A stretch of DNA of 29,958 nucleotides from Balamuthia mandrillaris (GCA_031835245.1 JAVKOQ010000528.1:1-29958); one strand, 5' to 3'; positions 18,649-29,956 are shown, counted from the stretch's first letter. Notes: generated from the sequence alone by a model not told the origin. Numbers and translations: made by a program.

Positions 18649-18950
18649 AGTAAAAAGTAGAGGATGGAAGGAACAGAGCGAAGGAAGGAAGGAGGTTATG
18701 GAAGGTGTTGGGCAGCATTGTAAGGCGAATAACGAGGATTACAAAAGCTTAATGAAGAGAAAGTTCTATGCGAAGCATAGTACTTTTTTCAACGATGATC
18801 AATGCAACAACACCACCTCCTTGGTGGACCTCTAAAAACAGAACAAGAAAACCCATGTAATCATCAACAGCCATTTGTTTCTTTACCGTTTGTCCTTATC
18901 GCGCCAGAATGAGCAAAGAGAGCGAGAACGAGAGGGAGGGAGGGAGGGAG

Positions 18951-18996
<46 letters not shown>

Positions 18997-19401
18997 GCAG
19001 CGAGAGAGAGAGAGAGAGAGAGAAGACCAGAATAAAAGGCGGTGATGTCACCGCATTGACAAGGTTGACAAGGGGTGGTTTGGGGTGGGGGTTGGGGAGG
19101 GGGTCAATGCTGTCATCCACGATGCACCCCCTCCCGTGGCCCAGCCTGCCTGCGGGAGGAAGGGGCAGGGATTGCCTCGCATAGATGCATTGGCAATTGA
19201 ACGGGATAAATTAAAAAAAGAAATAATAATAATAAAAGCAGCAGCAGCAGCAGAGGAGAGGAGAGGAGAGCAGCAAGGTCGCCAAACAACAAAAAAAGAA
19301 GCAAAACCAACAACAAACAGAAAGTGGACCTCATTTTTTGACGGAACAGCAGTCATAGCGGCCAGTTCTTCGCGAGTTGTTGGTTGGTTGATGAGCGACC
19401 G
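18649..19401. other. Long intergenic region with GA-repeat, upstream of the HTTM gene
   Basis: Contains the MYCBP 3' untranslated region, a purine block of GGGA and (GA)n units at about 18940-19022, and a G-rich run near 19075-19100. A 125-codon open frame at 19085-19462 (with a charged stretch IERDKLKKE and an Ala run from CAG repeats) overlaps the HTTM start in another frame. I cannot support it as a gene, nor exclude that part of this region is an upstream exon. Confidence 0.45.
18940..19022 (+). repeat. Intergenic purine (GGGA/GA)n tract
   Basis: GGGA units and then two long GA runs between MYCBP and the HTTM gene. Unlike the other dinucleotide tracts here it is not inside a recognised intron, and its orientation relative to both neighbouring genes is GA rather than CT. 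Confidence 0.9.
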
Positions 19402-22400
19402 ATGGACATTAGGCTGGGGAGAGAAGATGGGGAGGCAGGAGCAGGAGGAGGAGGGAGCTTGAAGCAGCGATGGGAGGAGTGGAAACGACATCCGGCGGGG
19501 CGATGGCTGCGGGAAAAGAGCTTTGTGTTGTTTGCCATCGACACGAGGGCGCTGGCCTTTGTGCGCATGGGCCTCGCCACCGTTCTACTGTTTGATCTTT
19601 GGGTCAGAGCCACCGACTTTGCAGCCTTCCTTTCGGTAACCGTTTTCATTGCCTCGGCTTTTGCGCCACGTTCAACATTTTTATTGACTGTTACGTGTTT
19701 CACGCACAGGACGATGGAGCCATCCCTTGTCGTACGGTGTTGGATGCCAACACCGACCCTTTCTTGCTTCCAAGCCTTCACCTTACGCTGTGTCAATCGG
19801 ACTTTCTGATGGTTACCCTCTTCTCATCTTATTTGCTTTCGTTTTTTCTGAACCTGCTCACCGGCAATGGTTCCATCAATAAAATAGAAAGTATTACTTC
19901 TGGTGGCGGCTTTGGCGGCTGTCTGTCTTCTCTTTGGGTACAAGACGCAACTATCCAATGCGCTTTCCTTCTTTTTTCTGAGTTCTTTGCACTTCCGGTT
20001 CGTTCTTTTTCGTTCTTCGTCTTCTTCGTCTTCTCATCATTTTTTTCGCAGTACCATTCCAGTGATGAATGGAGGAGACACGCTGCTCCGATTAGCTTTG
20101 TTTTGGCTCATGTTCTTGCCATCAGGGACCACATTTTCCATCGACAACGCATTGGATAAAGGAAAACACAAGAAACCTCGTCACTACTATTCCTTTCGTT
20201 GCCTTGGTAACTCCTCCTTCCCTCTCTCTCTCTCTCTCTCTCTCTCTCGCTCTCTCTATGCAGCATACCAACATGTTATGCATTTAACAATCCAACAGGC
20301 ATGATGACGCAAATATTTATCATGTACTATAGCAGCACTTACCATAAGACCGATGAGAGCTGGCAAGATGGCACCGCTCTCTACTTTGCTCTCAATATTG
20401 ACTATTATGTCACTTCTCTGGGGCTAATCGTTCGGCAGTATCTCGAACTGATGAGGTTTCTCACTTTTGCCACCCTCGCTCTTGAGCGCTATGGTATGAG
20501 GTGTCTTTCTCGTTTTGTTCATTTCTATCCTCTGGTCTCATTGTTTGAATGCTCTCTCGTATGTAGGGTCTCTCCTCTTGTTCTGTCCGTTCTTTGTCAC
20601 TCCGCTGCGTATTCTGTTAGCAATGGCTTTCATAGGCTTTCATTCGGGCATTGGTTTGACCATGAACGTGGGGATATTCGTGCCGGTTCCTTGCATAATC
20701 ATCTGCGTGTTCTTGCCGACTTGGTTCTGGGATAAAGTTGCCTCTCTTCCTACATATTTTTCTCGGTTTAGTCGTTTCGGTAACTGCATTTTATTCTCTT
20801 ATTTTTTTTTTCTTTTGTTACTAATTTACTCCAATGTTGGGCAAGCAGAGATGTATTACGATAAAGGAGAGGACGAAACTACAGGACGGTTCCTGCGCAT
20901 ATACAAAGAATGTTGCTTGCTACCACAAAGTAGGCTGCTCAGAACAACTCTGTCGGACGACATTACAACTGCTTCACGCTCGAGGAACAAAAGCGCATTT
21001 TTCGATAGCAGCGACGATGATGAGGAAGAGACTGAAGAAGACGTTCCGTTAGTGGAGGACAGAAGAGTAACGAAGAACATTGAAGCAGAGGAAATAGAAG
21101 AAATCGGAGCGTTGGTGGGCTCTACCAGCAGAAAAATCAAAAAGCGGTTCACAACAACTGCGACAACGAGAAACACTTCCGACATTGAGGAGAATAGAAG
21201 TGGTTTGGATAAAGAAACGGTTGCGACGTTTCATCAAAAGGAAGAGCCACAAATTTTGGAAGCAGAAGAAGAGGAAGAAGAAGAAACGAGAGGAGGCATT
21301 CGCGAAAGACCCCTTCGTCATTACAAACGACGGAAGAAGAGACAGCGTGAACAGTCCTTTATGGAGGCTTGTCGAGCTTCCTTCCGGGCCTTGGAACGCC
21401 GTGCTGCTCTGGTGGACTTGGAGCAAAGGTTATTTTGTTTGCAAGCGTCTTTTCCTTGTTTTCGCTTTCTTCTCTCTCTCTTTCTTTCTTGCTTTCTTTC
21501 TATCTTTTTCTTAACTCTTATTTTATAATCATACCAGCCACTGGGTTGCTATAGACGAGAACAAAGAAGAGCACGAAGGTTACTTCGCTTTAGTGGCTTC
21601 CTTCCGTGCCTCACCTTTCCTCTGCTTTCTAGCGCCCCTTATGCGGCTGCCTTATCTGCGCGATGCCCTGAAAGTGCTTTGGGAGTTTATGGCTTTTGCT
21701 TTGCAGCTGGTGGGAAGTGGGAAAAAGGTCAGACGCGTTGTGCAATGCTGTCTGCCCTTTTGGAACTCGGAGCGGAGGTCCATTCCGGTGAGGATAAGAC
21801 ATGCGTTGGCGAACGTTATTTTCTTCCTTTTTTTCACGTGGTTGTTGGCCAATGCTGTCAAGGTACTTTTGTTGGTCTTTGTTTTACTTTCTATCTTTTT
21901 AAAGCCACTAAACAAAAACCTTATTTCGTTTGTTTGTTTTCAGTCGGTGGAACAAGGATACCACGTACCAGGACTCTCATCGGGACCGGTTACGCGGGTC
22001 ATCCGTGGCCTCCAACTAGGCCAGAAATGGCTGATGTTCCGCTCGCCCTACCGAGGGGACGGTTGGTGGCTGATGGAAGGCACGACCAAAGATGGGCGGC
22101 AGGTGGACACTTGGAAATGGTATTTAACGAATAATGATACACTGACGAAGGAGAAGCCATCTATTGTTGGTTATGTTTATCCCAATCAACGGTAAGAATG
22201 ATTTTTTTCTTTCCTCCTCTCTTTCTTCTTCTTCTTCTTCTTCTTCTTCTGCTTTTGTTTTTCTTCCTGTTCTTTCTTTCTTTTGAAAGCTAACAAAAAC
22301 AACAATATCAAAGGTGGCGCAAGTTTATGATGAATCTCAACTCCAAGAATCACCAGAAATATCGAGCCTATTTCTCGCACTTTCTTTGTCGCATGTGGAA

Positions 22401-22545
22401 TGAGAAACATGAGGAGGGGCAGAGACTATTGCGGGTAGAAGGGATGTTCATGGAGGAGTACACACCCCCGCCGGAGCTCATCGACAAAATCGAGGTACGA
22501 CCCGTCCGCAAATGGTCCCATGACTGCGCGAGAATTGTGCTGTGA
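19402..22545 (+). CDS. HTTM-domain membrane protein (vitamin K gamma-carboxylase-like)
   Basis: Ten exons, 19402-19635, 19710-19811, 19888-19997, 20052-20206, 20299-20493, 20567-20779, 20849-21428, 21538-21862, 21944-22191 and 22314-22545, give 797 aa. The N-terminal half matches the HTTM domain of gamma-carboxylase-like proteins: IDTRALAFVRMGLA, VMNGGDTLLRLALFWLMFLPSG, SWQDGTALYFALN, FHSGIGLTMNVG and FLPTWFWDK, with many membrane helices. After it comes EMYYDKGEDE and KECCLLP, which look like a DUF393-type thiol-oxidoreductase start without its CxxC. A strongly acidic, low-complexity insertion (about residues 360-480) follows, then a segment (YFALVASFRASPF) resembling the DUF393 end, one more helix, and a soluble tail with WRKF and FLCRMW. 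Carboxylase activity should not be assumed. The start codon is the first ATG in frame. Confidence 0.85.
20222..20248 (+). repeat. (CT)n microsatellite in HTTM gene intron
   Basis: About 13 CT units in the intron 20207-20298. Confidence 0.88.
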
Positions 22546-22728
22546 GTGCCAAAAATTCGACTTATCGATATTTTGTCGGAACAATTCTCGATTTTTTGTA
22601 AATAATAATTTTTTCTAGGTGAAAAAAAGATGGTTGGACCGTGATTCGAACCGACGAAATGTTATTTCTGTCGACAAACAAAGAAGAAAAGAACAACAAA
22701 AAAGATCACAACACAACACACAAAAAAA
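22546..22728. promoter_or_regulatory. AT-rich spacer with TCGA-type elements
   Basis: Between the HTTM stop codon and the next start. It contains TTATCGATATTTTGTCGG near 22562-22579 and a perfect TGTCGACA at 22669-22676, 53 bases before the downstream ATG. Probably the promoter of the following gene. Confidence 0.45.
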
Positions 22729-23729
22729 ATGTTCAAGAACTACATTGAGCATGCCATCAGATTTCACAGCTACCTCAGGCGAGGCCACTGGGACAAGATG
22801 GACGCCATCCTCGCTGAGAACGTGAAATACGTGCGCAACACACCGCGCTCCGAAAAATGGGGGCCGCTGCTCTTCCAGGCCCAAGGCCGCGAGGAGGTAA
22901 AGAAGCGGCTCAAGTTGGTGTACAACCATGAGATGGGCGGCTCGGACGCTATTTACAAGATGCGCGTTGGACCGACGATGCTGGTAGCCCCTCAGGAGGC
23001 CGATCAGAAGTGGAGGATCACCCGAACGGAATTTATCTACGACTGCGAGGAGCTCCAACGACCCGTCACTGTGCTTCACACGATTCGCTACGATGTGGAC
23101 GACGAGAACCGGCCCATCGTCTCGATTGAGGGGGAGGACATCAACCAGGACGCCGTTTGGATGACGGAGGAGGAGGCCGCCGCCAAGTGGGCCGAAGAGG
23201 AGGAAGCCAAAAAGAAATGGGTTTGTTTCTCTCTTATAACCCTTTTTATCTGTATTTTTGTTATCGTTCTTTCTTTCTTTTGTTTGTTGTTGTTTTTTTT
23301 CTACTTTTCATTCTTTCCTCTGTTTCTATTTTCTTTATTCTTTCTTCTTTTTGTTAAATGTTTTTTTTTTCTATTAACTTTATCATTTTGTGTCCTTTTC
23401 TCTTTTTGTTTTTGTTGTCTTTTTTTCTGTTCCTCTTTTCTTTTTTCTTTTTTCTTTTCGCTTCTTTGTCTTTTAACAAAAAACAACAGTTGGCGGATTT
23501 GGCGGAGTACTATTTCATGAAGGTAGATACGGACAGAGATGCGTTGCTTGGTCCCGAGGGATTAGGGCTCGGCAAAGAAGTACAGCGCATCTACCCGGTG
23601 AATGAGCGCTTCGGCAAGGTCAAGCTGGAGGAGGGCTCCCAGCTCAGACAAATCGTGATGGACAAGGGCCAACGCATTTTGCACAAATGGGACCGACAAA
23701 AGTATCTTATTGATACCCTCTACGCCTAA
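22729..23729 (+). CDS. Uncharacterised protein, possible NTF2/SnoaL-like N-terminal domain
   Basis: Two exons, 22729-23220 and 23490-23729, separated by a 269-bp T-rich intron, give 243 aa. I do not recognise the family with confidence. The N-terminal 130 residues begin with an amphipathic helix (IEHAIRFHSYLRRGHWDKMDAILAE, shown here only in part as HSYLRRGHWDKM) followed by alternating strands, the pattern of an NTF2-like fold as used by SnoaL-type proteins. Then comes a Glu/Lys/Ala-rich helical stretch (EEEAAAKWAEEEEAKKKW), which ends exactly at the intron, and a basic C-terminal part with QRILHKWDRQKY. There is no signal peptide and no membrane segment, so it is probably cytosolic. GC content and codon use are those of well-expressed neighbours. 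Confidence 0.7.
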
Positions 23730-23932
23730 TAACCGTTCCCCCCACTCTATTCTCTTTCATTCTTTCATTCTTTCTTCTTGACATACTTCCTTTCTTTCTT
23801 CTTTGTTGTTGTTTTCTCTCTCTCTCTCTCTCCAAACTTCTCTGAGAGAGAAGAGAGCGACGCAGTGCGATTTTTGTGGACAGATTTATTCTCATGACGT
23901 CATGAAACAATAACAAAAGAAAGAAAACGAAG

Positions 23933-24392
23933 ATGGAAAGCAACAACAACAACAAAACAACAGCTATCTTCGTGGCGGGCGACAAGTCCACGGTGGGAAA
24001 GAGCACCGTGTGCGTTGGCCTTTTTGGGGCCTTGTTGGCCGCTGGCAAGTACAAAGCCTCAGAGATGGCATACATCAAGCCCGCTACCCAATGCGTGGGT
24101 GTTCAGCTGGGTTTGTTTCTCTTGTCTTTTTTCGCTCTGTCTTGCGATTAACTTTTGTGCTTTTCTTTTTGTTTCAATGTTTTTTTTTCCAAAGTGAGCA
24201 AGTATTGTTACAAGGCGGGTATAGCTTGTCGTGGCATTGGTCCACTTGTATTTTACACCGGTTTCACGAGGGAGTGCATCAACGGAGAGGGACCATCCCC
24301 TGACCAGCTGCTAACCACCATCCAACAAGCTGTTGCTAAAATAGCAGAAGGCAAAAAGGTTTCACTTAACTATGCTCTCTTCTTCTTCTCTT

Positions 24393-24433
<41 letters not shown>

Positions 24434-25138
24434 CTCCGCTTGTTGCTTGCTGCTCTCCTACCTCTCTGCCACTCTTTCTCCTCTTCTCAACCACGTTTGA
24501 TACCACCCAAAAAAACAACAGTTTGTTCTGGTGGATGGAGTGGGTTATCCTTCGGTGGGAAGCATCGTGGGTGTGTCCAACGCGCATGTGGCCAAGAGGT
24601 TGGGCTGCAAGGTCCTGTTGGTGGGCAAGCATGGCGTCGGAGATGCTATTGACAGCTTCAACCTCAATTGTTGTTGGTTCGAAAAGTTTGGCGTGGACGT
24701 ATTGGGTGTGTTATCCTTCATCTCTTCCCTTTACCTTTTGATTCTTTCCTCTTTCCTGTGCTGTTGCTATCAACTGACCTTCTTGCAACAAATACCACAA
24801 AAGGCTGCATTTTCAACAAGGTGGAAGAGCCCTATGAAGACACAAAGCACCACGTGATGAAGTGGTTCGCACAAACATTTCCAGAAGAAGGAGAAAGAAG
24901 CGGAACAATAAGAAAACGGGCGTACGGTTTCATCCCCAAATCAGAAGAACTCTCGGATCATCGAGGAGCAGAAGAGGATAAGAAGAGGGAGAGTTGCCAG
25001 CTGGAAACTCCTCTCACGCTGCAGATGAGCGAAGAGGAGGAGCAACGATGTGAGCGGATCGTGCAACAGTTCATGGAGCATGTGGACCTTGAAAGTCTCC
25101 TCCAAGATATCCAGAACAGTTCTGCTCTTTCTGTCTAA
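23933..25138 (+). CDS. BioD-like P-loop NTPase (AAA_26 / dethiobiotin-synthetase fold)
   Basis: Four exons, 23933-24110, 24195-24358, 24522-24705 and 24804-25138, give 286 aa. The start carries the P-loop AGDKSTVGKST followed by VCVGLFGALLAAG, and then MAYIKPATQC, where dethiobiotin synthetases and the N-terminal part of some phosphotransacetylases have G-Y-K-P. FVLVDGVGYPSVGS matches the second conserved block (E/D-G-x-G near the substrate), and KVLLVGKHGVGDAIDS the third. The C-terminal 90 residues are charged and less conserved. A true biotin-pathway role cannot be concluded, because no partner gene is nearby and the Glu usually found in the second block is Asp here. A run of Asn codons (AAC) follows the start. 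Confidence 0.78.
24403..24430 (+). repeat. (CT)n microsatellite in BioD-like gene intron
   Basis: About 14 CT units in the intron 24359-24521. Confidence 0.88.
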
Positions 25139-25251
25139 GAGAGTGAGAGAGAGAGAGAGAGAGAGGCTTAATGTTGAAAAGAAGCAGAAAGCTGGAGAAT
25201 ATTGTTCATAAAACAAACGAGGAGAAGGTCGTTTTTTGTTTGTGTTTGTTT

Positions 25252-25733
25252 TCACTTTTCTCGCCAAGCAGCAACGACAAAGGCTACGATGACGAGATTG
25301 ACCACGATAACGGAGGACACAGCAGCCAGCGTAGTTTTTTGCGTTTCCTCCAAAGGGAAGCCCAAGATCCCTACGCGAACATATGTTAACAATCGTTTGT
25401 CGGTGGAAGAAAAAAAAACAACTTGCGTACAGTCAATGCGATACACTAAGAAAAGCGTCAACAAGGGCAACACCAAAATGCATACAGAAGCCTTAAGGAG
25501 CGTTGATACAGCGTCCTTGTTTTGTTGGTCCCTTTTTCGGTGACAACCAATCACTCTTTGAAAAAATAAGGCGACTCTTTGAAAACAAAAGAAAGCTGAA
25601 CTTACTGCAATAACTGAAAAAGTGAAGCGTCTAACTCTTCCTTACTACCTGGTGATGTGGTTCCCTCATCACCCTTCGCTGCCGCCTTCGCGTCGGCCGC
25701 GAGCGCATCGTCCTTCCTTCTTCGTCGGGCCAT
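25252..25733 (-). CDS. VMA21: VMA21-like V-ATPase assembly factor
   Basis: Three exons on the minus strand, 25733-25606, 25531-25431 and 25370-25252, joined through GTAAGT and GTACGC donors, give 115 aa. The product has a charged N-terminus (starts MARRRRKD), a helix (LLKASVCILVLPLLTLFLVY), a short loop with DWILGFPLEE, and a second helix (VSSVIVVNLVIVAFVVAAW) ending REK. This is the size, two-helix hairpin topology and AW-x-E ending of VMA21, the endoplasmic reticulum chaperone for the V-ATPase membrane sector. The ending is not a textbook KKxx retrieval signal. The gene is easy to miss because it is cut into three small exons. It is divergent from the Ras gene. Confidence 0.85.
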
Positions 25734-26086
25734 CTTTTTTGTCGACTGAATAGATCAACGTCTGAAAACTCCCAGATAATCGAAACGATCTGGTATCCAT
25801 CGGGCGATTTCTGCGAGTTTCCGATCATAATGGGCCATGCCATTGGATATTCCGTTCATTAATAATGAAACGACACCCCTCATTATCACGGCATTACGAT
25901 GTAATTGAACGCCAAAAATAGCCTCGGGTGGGCCGGCACCTTTTTCGTCTCATTTTTCAATACCTTTCCTCTCTCTAAGGGTTAAAAAAACTGTTGTGCT
26001 CAGCTCCCCTTTTCTCTTTCATTAACAAAAATTATTTTAAAGCGAACAACAGAACTTTGCGTTGCAGCTTCACGCAGTGTCACATA
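25734..26086. promoter_or_regulatory. Divergent promoter region, VMA21 / Ras
   Basis: A 353-bp spacer with TGTCGACT at 25740-25747, seven bases above the VMA21 start codon, AATCGAAACGATC further in, and AT-rich stretches near 25850-25910 and 26020-26045. I see no RNA gene or ORF of note. Confidence 0.45.
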
Positions 26087-26860
26087 ATGCAGCAGGTCGT
26101 TATACTGGGAGAGGGCGCCGTTGGCAAGTCTGCCCTTACTATACAGTTTACACAGAACTTGTTTGTCAAGGACTATGTAAGTTTTTTTCTTTGCGACCCC
26201 TCTCCCCCCAAAAAAAATAAATAAAAAAATCTATACAACTATAGTTTTGTCCCTCTCTTTTCTCTTCAACACACAATCATTTTGATCTTATTTTTTTTTA
26301 GGACCCAACCATCGAAAGCAGTTACAGAAAACAAATCACAATTGGAGATGAAGTCTGTATGTTGGACATTTTGGACACGGCCGGTCAGGAAGAGTACAGC
26401 GTGATGCGGGACCAATACATCCGAACGGGTGGGGGTTTCCTGCTTGTCTACAGCATCGTCAACCGCGACTCTTTCGACGCCATGGAAGACTTTCGTGACC
26501 AGATCCTCCGAGTCAAAGACTCTCGTATGTCCATTCTTATCTTCTCGCCTTTTTTTTCCTAATTTTTTTTGTAAAAAAGCAAACTACCCGATGGTTCTTT
26601 GTGGCAACAAATGCGATCTCGAGGACGAGCGCGTCATCTCTAAGGAGGAAGGCGAGAACCTGGCCAAGAAGTTTGGCTGCCCCTTCTTCGAGACCTCTGC
26701 CAAGCTGAGGATCAACATCGAGGAGGCCTTCACCCAACTGGTGGTAGACATCAAGAAGAGGCAGGAGAGCAAGCCCGAGCAAGGGAGCGGCGGCGGTCTC
26801 GGCGGTGGCAAGACCCCCAAGAAGAAGGCAAAGAGCGGCAGGCGGTGCGTTGTACAGTAA
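26087..26860 (+). CDS. Ras family small GTPase
   Basis: Three exons, 26087-26176, 26302-26524 and 26580-26860, give 197 aa. All nucleotide-binding motifs are present: [11 protein letters not shown] (P-loop; Gly12 is kept and residue 13 is Ala instead of Gly), the effector stretch [21 protein letters not shown] with Gln61, GNKCDLED and ETSAK. The effector loop differs from mammalian Ras/Rap only by Ser for Asp at position 33. The hypervariable tail is rich in Gly, Lys and Arg ([17 protein letters not shown]) and ends CVVQ, a CaaX box that fits farnesylation. It is therefore expected on the plasma or endosomal membrane and to respond to RasGEFs. Introns 1 and 2 are short and T-rich. Confidence 0.96.
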
Positions 26861-27485
26861 AAACCCAAACGAAACAGAGAACCACCAACCTTCCACCCAT
26901 CCTCCCTACAAAACTTTGCCACAAAGCATAATGAAAGAGGGACCCTCTTTCCTGTTGTAATTTTATTTTTATTTGTCTTGTTTCTGCTTTCTTGCTGTAC
27001 AAAGTCCCCCTCTTTTTTTTTCCCCCTACCTTCCTTCACATTCTTCTTGCATCCCTCTCCTATTGTTGGGGACCACGATGCTTGACTTTGCGGGAGGACT
27101 TTGTTATTATATCAACCCTTGAGTTTTTTTTTTTCTTCCCAATAAGAAAATTTTGTACCACCCCTTTCTCTTCCTGTTCGTTTGGCAACCCTCTCTGCTC
27201 TCTCCTCTTTCCCTACTTGCGCTCCCACCAGGTGGCGGGCGGCCCCGACCACGTGTTCGTGTGGGTACCGTGCGCCCTAAAAGGAGCACAAATGGAGGTC
27301 AAGTTGCCCTTTGTTTGTAACGAAAAGCCAAAGGAAAAGAAAACGGGAAAACGAAAAAAAAAAAAAGGAGGCCCGCACAACAAAAATAAAAGCCAAAGGG
27401 GACCTGAAGAACAGCAAGTAAGATCTAGTTGCTTTTTTTTCGTTTTCCCGTTTAAAAAAACAACCCAAAGAAAGAGTGTTTCGCT
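26861..27485. other. Intergenic region with a GC-rich block
   Basis: Contains the Ras 3' untranslated region and T-rich DNA up to about 27200. The block 27220-27300 is GC-rich (with GGCGGGCGGCC and CCACGTG) and can form a short hairpin. A possible small basic open frame runs from an ATG at 27292 to a GTAAGA at 27419-27424, but it matches nothing I know. I cannot support a gene here. Confidence 0.4.
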
Positions 27486-27972
27486 ATGAAGCTTCCTGTC
27501 TGCTTGTGCTTCTTCTTGCTTTCTTTGTTGTTGGTAAATACGATCGACTATCTTTTGCTTTCAAGATTTCAGCAATCTGAGAAGAAACCTTTAATCTTAC
27601 GTTCATACTTTTGTACAAAAGGCACTACCTGGGGCCAAGTCTCAATGCCCCGATGAATGCAACGACTGCGCAGGCTCAGATAGCGGGCCTTGCTGCGGTG
27701 AGACCGTAGGAGAAAAGACCTACTGCGCGACCTACTGCCTTGTGGAGCACTACGTCTGCTGCGGCTGCGAGGTCTTCCCTGACGGGGCCTTCGTTTGTGG
27801 CGGCTGTCCCAAGGACACCACCTGCACTTACTTGAATGGCACCACGCCCACCACGGAGAGGATAGAGCCGGGCAGCAAGTGGTTCTGCGCTAGTGGTAGC
27901 AACCTCTCCCCAAGCCAGGCTCTCTTGGTGCTGGCACTGGCTTTGGCCTTTTTGCTCCTCACCATGGCGTGA
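27486..27972 (+). CDS. Small cysteine-rich secreted protein, probably GPI-anchored
   Basis: Two exons, 27486-27533 and 27622-27972, give 132 aa. The first 20 or so residues form a signal peptide (MKLPVCLCFFLLSLLL), interrupted by the intron at codon 16. The mature part has 14 cysteines with pairs such as PCCGE and VCCGC, followed by one N-glycosylation site (NGT) and a Thr-rich stretch. The end is hydrophobic (ALLVLALALAFLLLTMA) after a small-residue stretch ASGSN, with no basic stop-transfer, which fits a GPI-attachment signal. The 14 cysteines suggest a compact disulphide-bonded surface domain. I know no matching family. The same window encodes a GPI-specific phospholipase D, although adjacency on a eukaryotic chromosome is weak evidence for a functional link. 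Confidence 0.8.
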
Positions 27973-28279
27973 AGTGGAAGGAAGAAGAGAAAGAGAGAAC
28001 AGAATAGAGGGAAGGAGGCAGAGTCCCAAGAGAGAAAAAGGCGTTGTGTAAAGACGGCAGCATGCTTATTTATTTTTCACTCATCATTTTTTTTTTGAAT
28101 AGAAGAAAAAGGGTTGGAATGAAAAAGGAAGCAAAACGAGACAGAAAAAGACAGAATAAGAACGAACAGGAAGAGACAAAGGATAGCGAAAAGAGATGGA
28201 AGGAGGAAAGCAGAAAGCAAGGATTGGGTCAAGAACCAGTGGTTGTTATTGTCAGAGCGGAAAGAAAAAGAGAAAGTAC
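27973..28279. other. Intergenic region between two converging genes
   Basis: A purine-rich stretch (GAAGAGAAAG type) between the Cys-rich gene and the uS8 gene, which faces it. It holds their 3' untranslated regions. No further gene signal is seen. Confidence 0.55.
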
Positions 28280-28748
28280 TTAATAGAAGAAACCGAGGAT
28301 CTTGCCACCAGTTCCGCGGCGTCGTGCTTCTTCGTGATCCATAATGCCGTAGGAAGTAGTCAAAACAAGGTAACCAAACTGACGAGAGGGAAGAAGGTAA
28401 GAAGCCCACTTCTCGATATCTTGGAGCTTAATGTCGAATCTGGGGGAGATGACACCACACTTGTTGATTCTGCCACAAAGCTCGATGACGATCTTTCCGG
28501 CGCGGTGATCATCCACAATCTCGAACTCGCCAATGTATTCTGTGACGACAGGTGTAAAACAACAGCACAAAAAAGGCTGAAGACAGGAGGTCATAATAAC
28601 GGGAAGAAAACGTACTGTGTTTAAGCATGACAGACAAGAATCTGACGATCACCTTGGAGCTAGGCCTGACCAAGACCTGGCGCTTGCCGCGCTTTTCGGC
28701 ATTGTTGACGCTCTTGAGGCAGTCGTGGAGAACGCTGATGAGCACCAT
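28280..28748 (-). CDS. RPS15A: Cytosolic small-subunit ribosomal protein uS8 (RPS15A)
   Basis: Two exons on the minus strand, 28748-28616 and 28539-28280 (GTACGT donor, CACAG acceptor), give exactly 130 aa, the length of eukaryotic RPS15A. Family sequence is obvious throughout: [80 protein letters not shown] and GGKILGFFY at the end. The protein binds the central domain of 18S rRNA. It is divergent from the alanyl-tRNA synthetase gene. A 5' untranslated intron is possible, since TTGCAG lies about 20 bases upstream of the ATG. Confidence 0.98.

Positions 28749-29956
<1,208 letters not shown>

Noticed and set aside
19085-19462. 125-codon frame upstream of and overlapping the HTTM start
   Set aside because: It has a low-complexity Ala/Glu content from CAG and GGAGA repeats, no known domain, and overlaps the supported HTTM reading frame.
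22630-22672. Minus-strand tRNA 3'-end lookalike (GGTTCGAATC, then TCCAACCA and a T-run)
   Set aside because: The bases flanking the T loop do not form a T stem, and no D or anticodon arm is found up to 100 bases on either side, so it is at most a remnant.
26992-27489. 165-codon frame before the Cys-rich gene
   Set aside because: The first two thirds translate T-rich intergenic DNA into Phe-rich sequence. Only the GC-rich block within it deserves a look and it is listed separately.
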